From positions 1-43,775 of the forward strand of contig CANQBA010000030.1 in the NCBI GenBank assembly GCA_947589545.1: DNA of 43,775 nucleotides. The letters are read 5' to 3'. Positions 34,636 to 43,422 of the stretch are shown in pieces; position 1 is the stretch's first letter, and each line of letters opens with the position of its first letter. The translations under genes and the position numbers were made by a program. This DNA comes from an uncultured Oscillospiraceae bacterium. GTDB lineage: Bacteria; Bacillota; Clostridia; Oscillospirales; Oscillospiraceae. The notes under the pieces are model-generated. The model was not told the origin of the DNA. It searched no databases and worked only from the letters and a program-made list of their open reading frames with translations.

Positions 34636-35300
34636 GGTAAAATCTCCCTTTCTGATGATTCTTCGATGACGGAGCCGATATCCGTCAGGGGATACGCGGG
34701 AAAATCCTGTACCTCCAGCCCCCGGGAGGCGATAAACGCTCGAATGGCGGGCGCGTCCGGGTGAGCGGACAGGTCGCCGTTAAAGACGACGGTATCGCCC
34801 ACGCGGCCCGCCGCGCCGCCGAAAAAGCCCGTTTCAAAGCCAGGCAGGCAGACGCCGCCCTCCCGGATCTTCAGCATGGAGAGGGCCGGGATCTCCCTCA
34901 GCGCCGTGTAAAGGCCGGGGTCGGAGGTGATGAGGCTCCTGTCGTCCACGGGCAGGCAGGAGCACCGGGTATAGCCCTGGCGGACGTTCACCGCCCGGAG
35001 GCCATGCCCACGGCAGTATTGTACAAGCGCGGGGGCGGTGATGTCAAGACGGTGGATGAGAAATCCCTCCAGAACGACGGCGCAGAAGGCGGCGTTGTCC
35101 GGGTAAGCGGGGGAGCGGGGAGGCTCGGTGCTGAAAAGCACCGGCCCGCGGAGCCCCATTTTGCACAGCCGCAGGTCGGTATGGGCCTCCACGCCGGGGC
35201 CGTACCGGGGATCGTCCTGTGTCAGCACCACCGTGTGCCGCCGGGACAGGTACTCCAAAAGCGGCTCTCCCGCCGCCCGGGAGAGATAGACGCGGCTCAT
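34632..35300 (-). CDS. Uncharacterised GME-fold-like protein (DUF6873-type)
   Basis: 222 residues, no signal peptide or TM. Conserved-looking blocks are CAVVLEGFLIHRLDI, VNVRQGYTRCSCLPV (two Cys), SLITSDPGLYTAL, VVFNGDLSAHPD and FPAYPLTDIGSVIEE. These resemble a family NCBI calls DUF6873 with a guanidine-modifying-enzyme-like fold; I make that link from memory and give it modest weight. It overlaps both neighbours by 4 bases (ATGA), so it is translated together with the DUF3810 gene upstream and the glucokinase downstream. Function unknown. Confidence 0.65.
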   Translation of the reverse strand: MSRVYLSRAAGEPLLEYLSRRHTVVLTQDDPRYGPGVEAHTDLRLCKMGLRGPVLFSTEPPRSPAYPDNAAFCAVVLEGFLIHRLDITAPALVQYCRGHGLRAVNVRQGYTRCSCLPVDDRSLITSDPGLYTALREIPALSMLKIREGGVCLPGFETGFFGGAAGRVGDTVVFNGDLSAHPDAPAIRAFIASRGLEVQDFPAYPLTDIGSVIEESSEREILP

Positions 35301-36415
35301 TCCGCCGCCCCGCGGGCCGCCCTGGCGTAATAGGCCACCAGCAGATCCACGCAGGCCCCGTAGGAGCGGATGCCCAGCTCCTGGCCCTGGGCCTTCAGGT
35401 AGCCGTCGTAGACCTTGGAGCTGACCTCCTCCACCTTGCCCTCGAACTGCTGCCAGTAGGCGTGGTTGTCGTTCCAGTCCGTGCGCATCTCATCGCTCAT
35501 CAGCGGGACGAGCTCCCGCCAGAGCTCCGCGTCGGCGGCTGCCAGGGCGTTGGCCAGATGGACGGAGCCGGCCAGGAACCCGGAGTAGGCGTACACCGGG
35601 TCGCCGGAGGCGATGGCGGCGGCGATGCCCACAAAATTGGCCTCCTGCTCGGCGTAGACGCCCTTCTGATGGGCCAGCTCGTGGCAGATGGTCTGGGGGA
35701 TGAAGGCCCCGGGGGCCTCGATGTTGATGTTGGACTCCCCGGAGAAGGGGAAGTAGACCCCGGTGAAGCCCATCCAGGAGGAGATGCGGCTTGTCAGATA
35801 CATCTTCTTGGGCACGCGCGACCGGGCGGACAGGAAGGGAAATTCGGCGCTCAGATTTTTGTAAATGTCCCTGGATCTACCCAAATACCCGTCCAGCTCC
35901 TCCGCCCAGTGGAGGCCGCCGTCCCGCCTGACCTCTTTGGCGGTTCGGGCGGCGTTCTGGACGAAATATTTCGTCACGGCGTACAGCTCCTCCTTCTCCA
36001 CCGGCCCCGCCTCCAGGCCGCTTCTCTCGGAGAAGGAATCGGAGCGGTAGTCGATGGCGAAGCACCAGAGGAAAAAGACCAGGAGGTAGGCGACCGCCAG
36101 CAGAAAGACGCCGGTGCGCCGCAGGGCCAGCCGCAGGCCGTTTTCCCGGCGGACAGCCAGCACCACCGTACGGATGTTCCAGATCAGGATAAAGAGGAAA
36201 AGGGCTATGTACTCCAGCTCCATGACGGAGAGCGGGATGACGCCGAAGACCGTCCCCATCACCGCCTTCACCGGCCGGGAGACATAGGCGGTGACAAAAT
36301 TGGCGACTCCCCGTATGGGGGAGAGCAGGAGAAAGAGGAGCGCCAGCGCCACGGGGATCGCCACGGCAATGACCGCGCCGAGACGGGGCTTTTTCTTTTT
36401 TTCTACGGTTTCCAT
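35297..36415 (-). CDS. DUF3810 membrane protein with HEXXH metallopeptidase motif
   Basis: 372 residues from ATG 36415, 7 bases after GGAGGTG; the longer frame is rejected. TM helices lie near 12-31, 67-82 and 103-119, followed by a large outside domain. HELAH at 245-249 is the zinc-binding motif, and a downstream Glu in AEQEANF (about 256-258) could be the third ligand. DUF3810 proteins are predicted zinc peptidases of unknown substrate. First gene of the DUF3810/GME/glk/SLOG set, overlapping the next by 4 bases. Confidence 0.78.
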   Translation of the reverse strand: METVEKKKKPRLGAVIAVAIPVALALLFLLLSPIRGVANFVTAYVSRPVKAVMGTVFGVIPLSVMELEYIALFLFILIWNIRTVVLAVRRENGLRLALRRTGVFLLAVAYLLVFFLWCFAIDYRSDSFSERSGLEAGPVEKEELYAVTKYFVQNAARTAKEVRRDGGLHWAEELDGYLGRSRDIYKNLSAEFPFLSARSRVPKKMYLTSRISSWMGFTGVYFPFSGESNINIEAPGAFIPQTICHELAHQKGVYAEQEANFVGIAAAIASGDPVYAYSGFLAGSVHLANALAAADAELWRELVPLMSDEMRTDWNDNHAYWQQFEGKVEEVSSKVYDGYLKAQGQELGIRSYGACVDLLVAYYARAARGAAE

Positions 36416-36474
36416 GGGCGCACCTCCGGGCCTGAGCTTAACCGGCGCGGGCGGAAGCCCGGCGGCTTTTCTCC

Positions 36475-36483
36475 ATTCTAACA
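36475..36483 (-). promoter_or_regulatory. Extended -10 promoter of the DUF3810-glk gene set
   Basis: Minus strand TG-T-TAGAAT, about 60 bp before the DUF3810 ATG. The -35 is poor (TTTAAA at 17 bp). Confidence 0.5.
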
Positions 36484-36547
36484 CAGTTGTGCAAATTTTT
36501 AAACAGGTTTTTTTATCACAAAAGGACTTTCATCTTTTTCCTGAATG

Positions 36548-36556
36548 TGCTATAAT
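36548..36556 (+). promoter_or_regulatory. Extended -10 promoter of the deacetylase gene
   Basis: TG-C-TATAAT, a perfect extended -10 box, 58 bp before the ATG. It is back to back with the promoter at 36475-36483. The 199-bp intergenic region holds nothing else I can name. Confidence 0.68.
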
Positions 36557-36614
36557 TCTTTTCGGACAGTTCGACATTTTTCGACGTACCTAAAGATCGT
36601 TCGGGGGCCTGGAA

Positions 36615-38702
36615 ATGAAAAAATGCGCATCGTTGATAGCGGCGGTACTGGCGGCGGCACTGCTTTCGGGGGCCGCCCTGCTGGCGGGCCGGGAACCGCG
36701 CGCGGACGCGGCGGGTTCCGCCGTGCTCCCACCTCCCGAGATCGTGGTTTCGCCTCTCCCGCAGGACACCGGGGAAGGGGATACGGCGGACACGTCCGAT
36801 CCCGCCCCCGAGGAGGAGCCCCCGGCGGACAGCGTTAAGACGCCCCGGGAGGCCGCCGGACTTCTGAATACCCTGGGTATCATGAGCGGCGTGGGGAAGA
36901 ACCCCGACGGGACGGTGGATTTCGCCCTGGACAGGCCCATCACCCGGCAGGAGGCCGTGACCCTGATCGCCCGGGCCGCCGGCTACGACCAGGCCGGAGC
37001 CGATATGGATTTCCCGCACCCCTTTGAGGATGTCAGCGATTTTGCCCAGGGGAGCGTGGGCTTCGCCTACCGGAAGGGTATCACCAACGGCGTGTCCAAG
37101 ACCTCCTTCAACGCCGCTGCCCCCATGACCGGCCGGGAGCTTGTCACCTTTATGCTCCGGGCCCTGGGCTATGGGGACGACTTCGTCTGGAGCGGCGCCT
37201 GCGCCTTCTCCGACAGCGTGGGCCTCACGGACGGCGAGCTTGGCCAGGGCCTTGAGACGGTGACCCGGGGCGACGCGGCCCTGATCGTGTGGAAGCTCCT
37301 GACCACCGCGCCCAAGGGCCTTGAAAAGAATTACCTGTCGCGTCTGGTGGAGACGGGCGCGCTGACGCGGGAGACAGTGGCGGAGGCTGGCCTGGAGAGC
37401 GCCCTGTATCCTCAGATCCCCGCCTCCGTTGACGCCGGAGCGCTGGCGGAGACGTATAAAAACAGCCTCGTCACCCTTACGGCCAGGGATATCCTGCTGA
37501 AAACCACTGCCACCGCCCACGGCACGGTGCTGGCCCCCGGCGTGGTGGCCGCCCCCCTGGACGCGGTGAAGGGGAGCATGTACATGACCCTGACGGACAG
37601 CGCCGGCGGCGAGCTGACGTTCACCGGGATTCTGGGCCACGACGAGGCGCGGGGCGTCGTCTATCTGGGCTATGCCGTCCCGGCGGAGGGCGCGGCCCCC
37701 GCGCCCCTCTATGCCTCCGTGGCCCCCGGAGCCGGGGAGGAGAGCGGCGGCGAGCCCCCGGAGGACACCGCTTCCGAATTGCCGGAGGACACGACCGCCG
37801 ATACCGCCGGGGATACGGCCCCGGAGGACAAGCCGGCCCCCGAGGACAGCGGCGACGCGCTCCTTTACGCCGTGTCGGATACGGCGGTGGCCTTCGCCCG
37901 GGGGGAGGCCCTCTGCGCCCGGGAAGCGGCCATCGTCACCGACCATGAGGGGACGCTTTTGGGCATCTGCACCCGGACCGGCGTCTGGAGGCCGGAGGTG
38001 GAATTGGGCGCGGCCCTGGGCCTCTACGAATATACGGCCGCCAACTGGCCGGAGCTTCTGCCGCCGGTATACCCCCGTGGCGTCGACCCCGCCAAGCCCA
38101 TGACGGCGGTCACCTACGACGACGGCCCCAACGCCACGTATACGCCCATGCTGCTGGATATTCTGGAACAGCACGGCGCGGTCGCCACCTTCTTTGAGGT
38201 GGGGTACCGTGTGGAGAGATGGCCCCAGTTCATCCCCCGGATGGAGGCTATGCACTGCGAGGTAGCCAACCACACCTGGGATCACGCCGCCCTGAGACGG
38301 CTCACCCGCGAGGGCGTGATGAGCCAGGTTCAGCGCACCGACGCGGTCATCGAGGCGGTCACCGGCCACAAGGTCAACCTGATGCGCTGTCCCGGCGGCA
38401 ATTCCAACGATACGGTGGCGGAGGCCGTGGGCCACCCCATCATCTACTGGACCATCGACACCCGGGACTGGGAGGTGAGGAACGCCGCCAACGTCATCGC
38501 CCATGTAAAAAACGACGCCGACCTGGACGGGGACATCATCCTGATGCACTCCAATTACGCCTCCACCGTGGAGGCATCCAGAACCATCATCCCTTATATT
38601 TTGAATCAAGGCTGTCAGACCGTCACCGTCACGGAGCTTGCCTTCTTCCGGGGCGTAGAGCTCCAAAACGGCGTGACCTACAAGAGATTCCCGCCCAAAT
38701 GA
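36615..38702 (+). CDS. Secreted SLH-domain polysaccharide deacetylase (CE4)
   Basis: 695-residue exported protein expected to remove acetyl groups from peptidoglycan or another surface glycan. A signal peptide covers about 1-32, then a Pro/Asp/Glu-rich linker. Two to three SLH-like repeats lie at about 78-245 (ITRQEAVTLIARAAGY is one core). A middle beta-rich region (about 270-460), interrupted by an acidic Glu/Asp/Thr-rich insert, looks like a trypsin fold without its catalytic residues; this is inference. The NodB domain (about 495-690) has TYDDGPN (500-506; Asp502 and Asp503), zinc ligands His553 and His557 (HTWDH), RCPGG, and ILMHSNY. ATG 36615 is assigned because it opens the signal peptide. 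Confidence 0.88.
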   Translation: MKKCASLIAAVLAAALLSGAALLAGREPRADAAGSAVLPPPEIVVSPLPQDTGEGDTADTSDPAPEEEPPADSVKTPREAAGLLNTLGIMSGVGKNPDGTVDFALDRPITRQEAVTLIARAAGYDQAGADMDFPHPFEDVSDFAQGSVGFAYRKGITNGVSKTSFNAAAPMTGRELVTFMLRALGYGDDFVWSGACAFSDSVGLTDGELGQGLETVTRGDAALIVWKLLTTAPKGLEKNYLSRLVETGALTRETVAEAGLESALYPQIPASVDAGALAETYKNSLVTLTARDILLKTTATAHGTVLAPGVVAAPLDAVKGSMYMTLTDSAGGELTFTGILGHDEARGVVYLGYAVPAEGAAPAPLYASVAPGAGEESGGEPPEDTASELPEDTTADTAGDTAPEDKPAPEDSGDALLYAVSDTAVAFARGEALCAREAAIVTDHEGTLLGICTRTGVWRPEVELGAALGLYEYTAANWPELLPPVYPRGVDPAKPMTAVTYDDGPNATYTPMLLDILEQHGAVATFFEVGYRVERWPQFIPRMEAMHCEVANHTWDHAALRRLTREGVMSQVQRTDAVIEAVTGHKVNLMRCPGGNSNDTVAEAVGHPIIYWTIDTRDWEVRNAANVIAHVKNDADLDGDIILMHSNYASTVEASRTIIPYILNQGCQTVTVTELAFFRGVELQNGVTYKRFPPK

Positions 38703-38723
38703 CCCGGTAATAATTCGACGGTT

Positions 38724-38761
38724 AAAAAATATGACCACCCGTCCGGGTGGTCATATTTTTT
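38724..38761. terminator. Bidirectional terminator between the deacetylase and GGGtGRT genes
   Basis: A-rich/T-rich 17-bp stem: AAAAAATATGACCACCC / GGGTGGTCATATTTTTT with loop GTCC. A T run follows on each strand. Confidence 0.92.
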
Positions 38762-38778
38762 ACGCTTTGAAGGTGGCC

Positions 38779-39780
38779 TTACTTATTCAGCGCTTCGTTG
38801 ACGGCCACGGCGACGGCCACGGTGGCGCCCACCATGGGGTTGTTGCCCATGCCCAGGAAGCCCATCATCTCCACGTGGGCGGGGACGGAGCTGGAGCCGG
38901 CGAACTGGGCGTCGGAATGCATACGGCCCATGGTGTCGGTCATGCCGTAGCTGGCGGGGCCGGCGGCCATGTTGTCCGGGTGCAGGGTGCGGCCCGTGCC
39001 GCCGCCGGAGGCCACGGAGAAGTACTTCTTGCCCTGCTCCACGCACTCCTTCTTGTAGGTGCCGGCCACGGGATGCTGGAAGCGGGTGGGGTTGGTGGAG
39101 TTGCCGGTGATGGAAACGTCCACGCCCTCCTTGTGCATGATGGCCACGCCCTCGCGGACGTCGTCAGCGCCGTAGCAGCGCACGGCGGCCCGCTCGCCCT
39201 GGGAGTAGGGGATCTCCCGGACGATCTTCAGCTCGCCGGTGAAATAGTCAAACTGGGTCTGCACATAGGTGAAGCCGTTGATGCGGCTGATGATCTGGGC
39301 GGCGTCCTTGCCCAGGCCGTTGAGGATAACGCGCAGGGGCGTCTTGCGGGCCTTGTTGGCGTTGCGGGCGATGCCGATGGCGCCCTCGGCGGCGGCGAAG
39401 GACTCGTGGCCGGCCAGGAACGCGAAGCACTTGGTGTCGTCCCGGAGGAGCATAGCGCCCAGGTTGCCGTGGCCCAGGCCCACCTTGCGGTCGTCGGCCA
39501 CGGAGCCCTTGATGCAGAAGGACTGCAGGCCGATGCCGATGACCTCGGCGGCCTCGGCGGCGGACTTGACGCCGCGCTTTAAGGCGATGGCCGCGCCCAC
39601 GGTGTAGGCCCAGCAGGCGTTCTCAAAGCAGATGGGCTGGATGCCGCGGACGATGTTGTAGGCGTCCACGCCGGCGTCGTCGCAGATCTTCTTGGCCTCC
39701 TCCAGGGAGGCGATGCCGTTTTCATTAAGGACGGCATTGACGTTGTCTATTCTTCTCTCGTAGCTTTCAAAAAGAGCCAT
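38779..39780 (-). CDS. GGGtGRT protein
   Basis: 333-residue conserved protein named after its motif GGGTGRT (259-265), followed by LHPDNMAAGPASYGMTDTMGR. Function is not known. It contains several Cys residues (33, 51, 56, 89, 118, 202, 246) and no TM segment or signal peptide. ATG 39780 has GGAGG upstream; the longer frame is rejected. It begins 16 bp after the NifU-like gene, and this pairing is the usual genomic context of the family, pointing to a metal or Fe-S-linked role. Length matches the family. Confidence 0.9.
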   Translation of the reverse strand: MALFESYERRIDNVNAVLNENGIASLEEAKKICDDAGVDAYNIVRGIQPICFENACWAYTVGAAIALKRGVKSAAEAAEVIGIGLQSFCIKGSVADDRKVGLGHGNLGAMLLRDDTKCFAFLAGHESFAAAEGAIGIARNANKARKTPLRVILNGLGKDAAQIISRINGFTYVQTQFDYFTGELKIVREIPYSQGERAAVRCYGADDVREGVAIMHKEGVDVSITGNSTNPTRFQHPVAGTYKKECVEQGKKYFSVASGGGTGRTLHPDNMAAGPASYGMTDTMGRMHSDAQFAGSSSVPAHVEMMGFLGMGNNPMVGATVAVAVAVNEALNK

Positions 39781-39796
39781 TATTCCGTCCTCCTTC

Positions 39797-40489
39797 TTAT
39801 TCGTGGCGCGGGTCGATGTACTTGGCGGCATCCTTGAAGCGGCCGTAGGTGCCGGTGGCGGCCTTCATGGCCTCGTTGGCGTCGGTGCCCTTCTTGATGG
39901 CCTCCATCATCTTGCCGATATGTACGAACTCATAGCCGATGATCTGGTTCTCCTCGTCCAGCGCCAGGCGCGTGATGTAGCCCTCGGTGAGCTCCAAATA
40001 GCGGGGGCCCTTGGCCTTGGTGGCGAAGATGGTGCCCACCTGGCCGCGAAGACCCTTGCCCAGATCCTCCAGGGAGGCGCCGATGACAAGGCCGCCCTCG
40101 GAGAACGCGGACTGGCTGCGGCCGTAAACGATCTGGAGGAACAGCTCCCGCATGGCAGTGTTGATGGCGTCGCACACAAGGTCGGTGTTCAGGGCCTCCA
40201 GAATGGTCTTGCCGATGAGGATCTCGCCGGCCATAGCGGCGGAGTGGGTCATGCCGGTGCAGCCGATGGTTTCGACTAAGGCCTCCTCGATGATGCCCTC
40301 CTTGATGTTCAGGGTCAGCTTGCAGGCGCCCTGCTGGGGGGCGCACCAGCCGATGCCGTGGGTGAACCCGGAGATATCCTTTATCTCCTTGGCCTGGACC
40401 CACTTGCCCTCCTCGGGGATGGGGGCCGGGCCGTGATACGCGCCCTTGGCGACGGGACACATTTTTTCAACTTCTGCGGAATAAATCAT
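39797..40489 (-). CDS. NifU/IscU-like iron-sulfur cluster scaffold protein (partner of GGGtGRT)
   Basis: 230 residues from ATG 40489, preceded by GGGAG. NifU-N-like fold: Cys49 and Cys56 (GWCAPQQGAC), Cys77 in VETIGCTGMTHSAAMAGE and Cys106 in DLVCDAIN, the latter two in the positions of the second and third IscU cluster ligands. The C-terminal 120 residues extend beyond a standard IscU and lack a NifU thioredoxin-like domain. No cysteine desulfurase is nearby. It is probably co-transcribed with the GGGtGRT gene from the promoter at 40620-40648. Confidence 0.85.
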   Translation of the reverse strand: MIYSAEVEKMCPVAKGAYHGPAPIPEEGKWVQAKEIKDISGFTHGIGWCAPQQGACKLTLNIKEGIIEEALVETIGCTGMTHSAAMAGEILIGKTILEALNTDLVCDAINTAMRELFLQIVYGRSQSAFSEGGLVIGASLEDLGKGLRGQVGTIFATKAKGPRYLELTEGYITRLALDEENQIIGYEFVHIGKMMEAIKKGTDANEAMKAATGTYGRFKDAAKYIDPRHE

Positions 40490-40613
40490 GTGAAACTCCC
40501 TTCTTTGTATGTTGATTTGGCGGCGCTTCCACCGTGAAAGCGGCGGGAGAACCGTCACCTTAAGGTGACGGGAACCGAACACACGCGCTGGCGGCTCCCT
40601 CATCTTATTAGCT
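40490..40613 (-). promoter_or_regulatory. Structured 5' leader of the NifU-like/GGGtGRT operon
   Basis: About 120-nt leader with a perfect hairpin CCGTCACC-TTAA-GGTGACGG (40552-40571), a second hairpin CGCTTCC/GAAAGCG (40524-40542) and a possible closing pair GGGAG/CTCCC (40545-40549 with 40595-40599). It is long enough for a riboswitch or protein-binding leader, but I could not match it to SAM, T-box, cobalamin, FMN, NiCo or other known motifs. Confidence 0.45.
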
Positions 40614-40619
40614 TATCAA

Positions 40620-40648
40620 ATTATATCAGTTGCGGGCGGGTATGTCAA
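40620..40648 (-). promoter_or_regulatory. Perfect consensus SigA promoter of the NifU-like/GGGtGRT operon
   Basis: Minus strand TTGACA, 17 bases, TATAAT, 131 bp before the ATG. All hexamer bases match consensus, implying strong basal transcription. Confidence 0.88.
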
Positions 40649-40703
40649 TAAAATAACAGGCCCGGTTCCGGCTTTTTTACGAAAATCCTGGCCGCAGGCG
40701 CGG

Positions 40704-41882
40704 TCACGCCGGAAGCTTGAAAAAGTCGAAGACCTCGGCGTTCTTGCAGTCGTTGGCCCCGTACAGCACCAGCACCAGGTCCGGGGAGAGGGCGCGAAGC
40801 TCCTCCACAAGGCCGCCGGGATAGGCGCGCAGATCGATGGTGATGAGCCGTCCCGTCTGGATGGCCAGGAAGGGGGCCAGGGCGCAGGAGAGGGAGTCGC
40901 GGATCAGCACCACCGTGGGGCCCTCGGGATTCAGGCGGTTGACGATCTCCGCCCTGCCCCAGTCCCCGCCGGAATAATAGACGTAGCAGTTGCCGTTGAA
41001 ATAGTCGTCGTTCAGCCACTGGGGGAAGCAGAGGGCCTCGTCGAAGGTTCCGGCGCGGGGCGTCTCCAGGTTGTCGTAGGTGTAGGTGAAGCTCGTCTTG
41101 AAGTTGGGGCTGAGGACAGAAAAATCGTCCCTCCCGGCGTAGTAAAGCCCCACGCGCTTCCCCTGACTGCCCAGAAAGAGGCCGGGGTAGGTGGTGACAT
41201 TGTAGGAGGAAAGCTCCAGCGCCTGTGTGTTCACGGGGAAGCCGTATTTCTCCCCAAGCGCCCGCGTCAGGACGCCGCAGCCCAGAAGCGCCCCCTGGGC
41301 CGTCCAGTGGTGATCGGTCCTGAAAAAATACCCGTTCTCAGGCCCCGCGCCCGTAAAGGCCGGTCGCAGATCCAGGGTATCCACCTTCCCCGAAAGCATC
41401 GAAAGGAGCTCGTCGGCCATCTCGTTTGCGTAGTCCGGCACGCCGGAGGGCATCGTCGCCGCCGGATTTGTCAGCTTTGTGGGCGCGACGGCGTAGAGGA
41501 GGGGGATACCGCTTTGGGCCAGCTCCCGGTTGAGCCGCTCCAGATTGGCGGCGTTGTCCGACTGCTCCACCAGAACGTCGTTGCCGGCGAAGGTCAGCTG
41601 GCCGTTGGACAGCTTCGCCACGGGATACCCCGCCGGATCCTCCACCAGCCGTTTCCCCAGGAGCCGCTGGATGGCCCCGTAGACATTGATAAAGGCGTGG
41701 TTCTTGTCCAGGGTATTGTTGACGCCCGTCTCCCAGGCGGTGATATCGGGCGTACGCAGTCCCTTGGACACGGCCTCCGCCGTCCCGTGAACGCCGGAGC
41801 CGTTGAGGGCGTTGCGCCCCAAAACCAGGCTCATCAGGAGGACAAAGGCCGCCATCAGGCAGGGAAAGACTGTTTTTCTCAC
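40704..41882 (-). CDS. DHHW-family (AlgJ/AlgX-like) secreted SGNH-type O-acetylation protein
   Basis: 392 residues with an N-terminal signal or anchor (about 5-22). The defining motif DHHW is at 190-193 (RTDHHWTAQG) and would supply the Asp/His of an SGNH acyl-transfer triad. The Ser is likely in IRDSLSCALAPF (about 328). Such proteins accept the acetyl group exported by an MBOAT partner and place it on an extracellular polysaccharide. It lies 16 bp after the MBOAT gene, so the pair is one operon. The acetylated polymer is unknown. Confidence 0.85.
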   Translation of the reverse strand: MRKTVFPCLMAAFVLLMSLVLGRNALNGSGVHGTAEAVSKGLRTPDITAWETGVNNTLDKNHAFINVYGAIQRLLGKRLVEDPAGYPVAKLSNGQLTFAGNDVLVEQSDNAANLERLNRELAQSGIPLLYAVAPTKLTNPAATMPSGVPDYANEMADELLSMLSGKVDTLDLRPAFTGAGPENGYFFRTDHHWTAQGALLGCGVLTRALGEKYGFPVNTQALELSSYNVTTYPGLFLGSQGKRVGLYYAGRDDFSVLSPNFKTSFTYTYDNLETPRAGTFDEALCFPQWLNDDYFNGNCYVYYSGGDWGRAEIVNRLNPEGPTVVLIRDSLSCALAPFLAIQTGRLITIDLRAYPGGLVEELRALSPDLVLVLYGANDCKNAEVFDFFKLPA

Positions 41883-41898
41883 GGCGCGGGCCCTCCTT

Positions 41899-43347
41899 TC
41901 AGAAGTTGAAGTAGATAAAGGGGTTGTACGTCCCCTTGACGATATACGTCACCGACGCGGCGAACAGGATAAAGAGCGCCACCGGCTTCAGCCCGTCCAG
42001 CAGGAACGCTTTCAAGGGCCCGGACTTGACGCGCTTTTCCAAAATCTCCTCCACGGGCACGCAGAACACCGTGCCGATCAGGAGGTAATGCCAGTTTTCC
42101 CGGAGGAAGAACCCGGCGGAGGCGTCATAAAAGCCGTGGGCCCCCGCCATGGACAGGTAGTACCGCCCCGCGGCGGACACGGACTCCGCACGGAAAAGCA
42201 CCATCGCCAGGAGCACTACGGCCATGGTGTACAGCCACCGCAGGGGCCTGTTGCGGCGCTTGGTGATGTTCACAAGCTTTTCCAGGGCGATGAACACGTA
42301 GTGGAAAAGTCCGAACAGCACAAACGTCCAGTTGGCCCCGTGCCACAGTCCCGTCAGGAACCAGACGATAAACAGGGCCATATAGGAGGGGATCTTCTGT
42401 GCGCCGCGCCCCCATCTGGCCTTCAGCTTTTTCCCGGCGGTCATAAAGAGCCGGGAGCGGGAGACGGGGTAGAGCACATAGTCCCGGAACCACTCGCCCA
42501 GGGTGATGTGCCACCTGGCCCAGTACTCGGTGATGCTGGCGGACATGTAGGGGTGGGTGAAGTTTTCCGGGAATTCAAAGCCGAACATCAGCGCAAGGCC
42601 TATGGCCATATCCGAATAGCCGGAGAAATCGTAGTAGAGCTGGAGGGCGTAGGAGAAAAGCCCCAAAAGCGCCAGCGACGCCCCCGGCGCGGCGGCGGCG
42701 AAGGCCCCGTCGGCCACATAGGCCAGGGTGTTGGCCAGCAGAACCTTTTTGCACAGGCCCTGGGCGAACCGCTCCGTGCCCCGGGAGAACTTGTCCCAGG
42801 AGTGGACGCGGCCCCGGATCTGGGGGGCGAAGGTGGAATATTTGATGATGGGCCCAGCGATCAGCTGGGGGAAGAAGGAGATATACAGGCCCACGTTCAG
42901 GGGATTTTTCTCCGGCTCCACCGTGCCGGAGGCCACGTCGAACACATAGCTCATAGCCTGGAAGGTGTAGAAGGAGATGCCGATGGGCAGGGCGATGTCC
43001 GCCACCGGCAGGGAAGGGGCCAGGAGATTTATTTGCCGGGTGAGGAAGCTTAAATATTTGAACACAAACAGCACGCCCACGTTCACCAGCACCGCCGGGA
43101 TCACAGCCGGCTTTGCGCTCCGTCCCCGGGCGCGCAGTGTCCCCGCCCAGAGGCCGAAGAGCCAGTTGGCCGCGATGGAGAAGAGCATCAGCACCACAAG
43201 CCGCGGCTCGCCGCACCAGTAGAAGATTACGGACACCAGGAAAAGCAGGAGATTCCGGATCGTCCACCATTTTTTCGGCAGGGCGAAATACAGCAGCGTC
43301 ACCGCCGGCAAAAAGATAAAGAGGAACAAGGAGCTTGAAAAAAGCAT
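41899..43347 (-). CDS. MBOAT-family membrane O-acyltransferase (AlgI/DltB-like)
   Basis: 482-residue polytopic enzyme that moves acyl groups across the membrane for surface polymer O-acetylation. Conserved MBOAT features are ARWHITLGEWFRDYVLYP (His280) and the catalytic-channel His336 in LTGLWHGANWTF. PIGISFYTFQAMSYVFD is the AlgI-type block near 121. Length is normal. ATG 43347 has GGAGGG upstream. A weak promoter (TTACAA, 17, ATTATA on minus) lies between it and the IS110 end. Followed by the DHHW partner gene. Confidence 0.9.
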   Translation of the reverse strand: MLFSSSLFLFIFLPAVTLLYFALPKKWWTIRNLLLFLVSVIFYWCGEPRLVVLMLFSIAANWLFGLWAGTLRARGRSAKPAVIPAVLVNVGVLFVFKYLSFLTRQINLLAPSLPVADIALPIGISFYTFQAMSYVFDVASGTVEPEKNPLNVGLYISFFPQLIAGPIIKYSTFAPQIRGRVHSWDKFSRGTERFAQGLCKKVLLANTLAYVADGAFAAAAPGASLALLGLFSYALQLYYDFSGYSDMAIGLALMFGFEFPENFTHPYMSASITEYWARWHITLGEWFRDYVLYPVSRSRLFMTAGKKLKARWGRGAQKIPSYMALFIVWFLTGLWHGANWTFVLFGLFHYVFIALEKLVNITKRRNRPLRWLYTMAVVLLAMVLFRAESVSAAGRYYLSMAGAHGFYDASAGFFLRENWHYLLIGTVFCVPVEEILEKRVKSGPLKAFLLDGLKPVALFILFAASVTYIVKGTYNPFIYFNF

Positions 43348-43422
43348 CCCTATCCCTCCTCGTATAATAAGATTTGACAGGAATTTTGTAAGTGTTATCT
43401 GTCATTCACTCCGGAAAAACCA

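Noticed and set aside
40490-40613. T-box, SAM or cobalamin riboswitch
   Set aside because: None of the conserved cores of these classes could be found; kept only as an unassigned structured leader.
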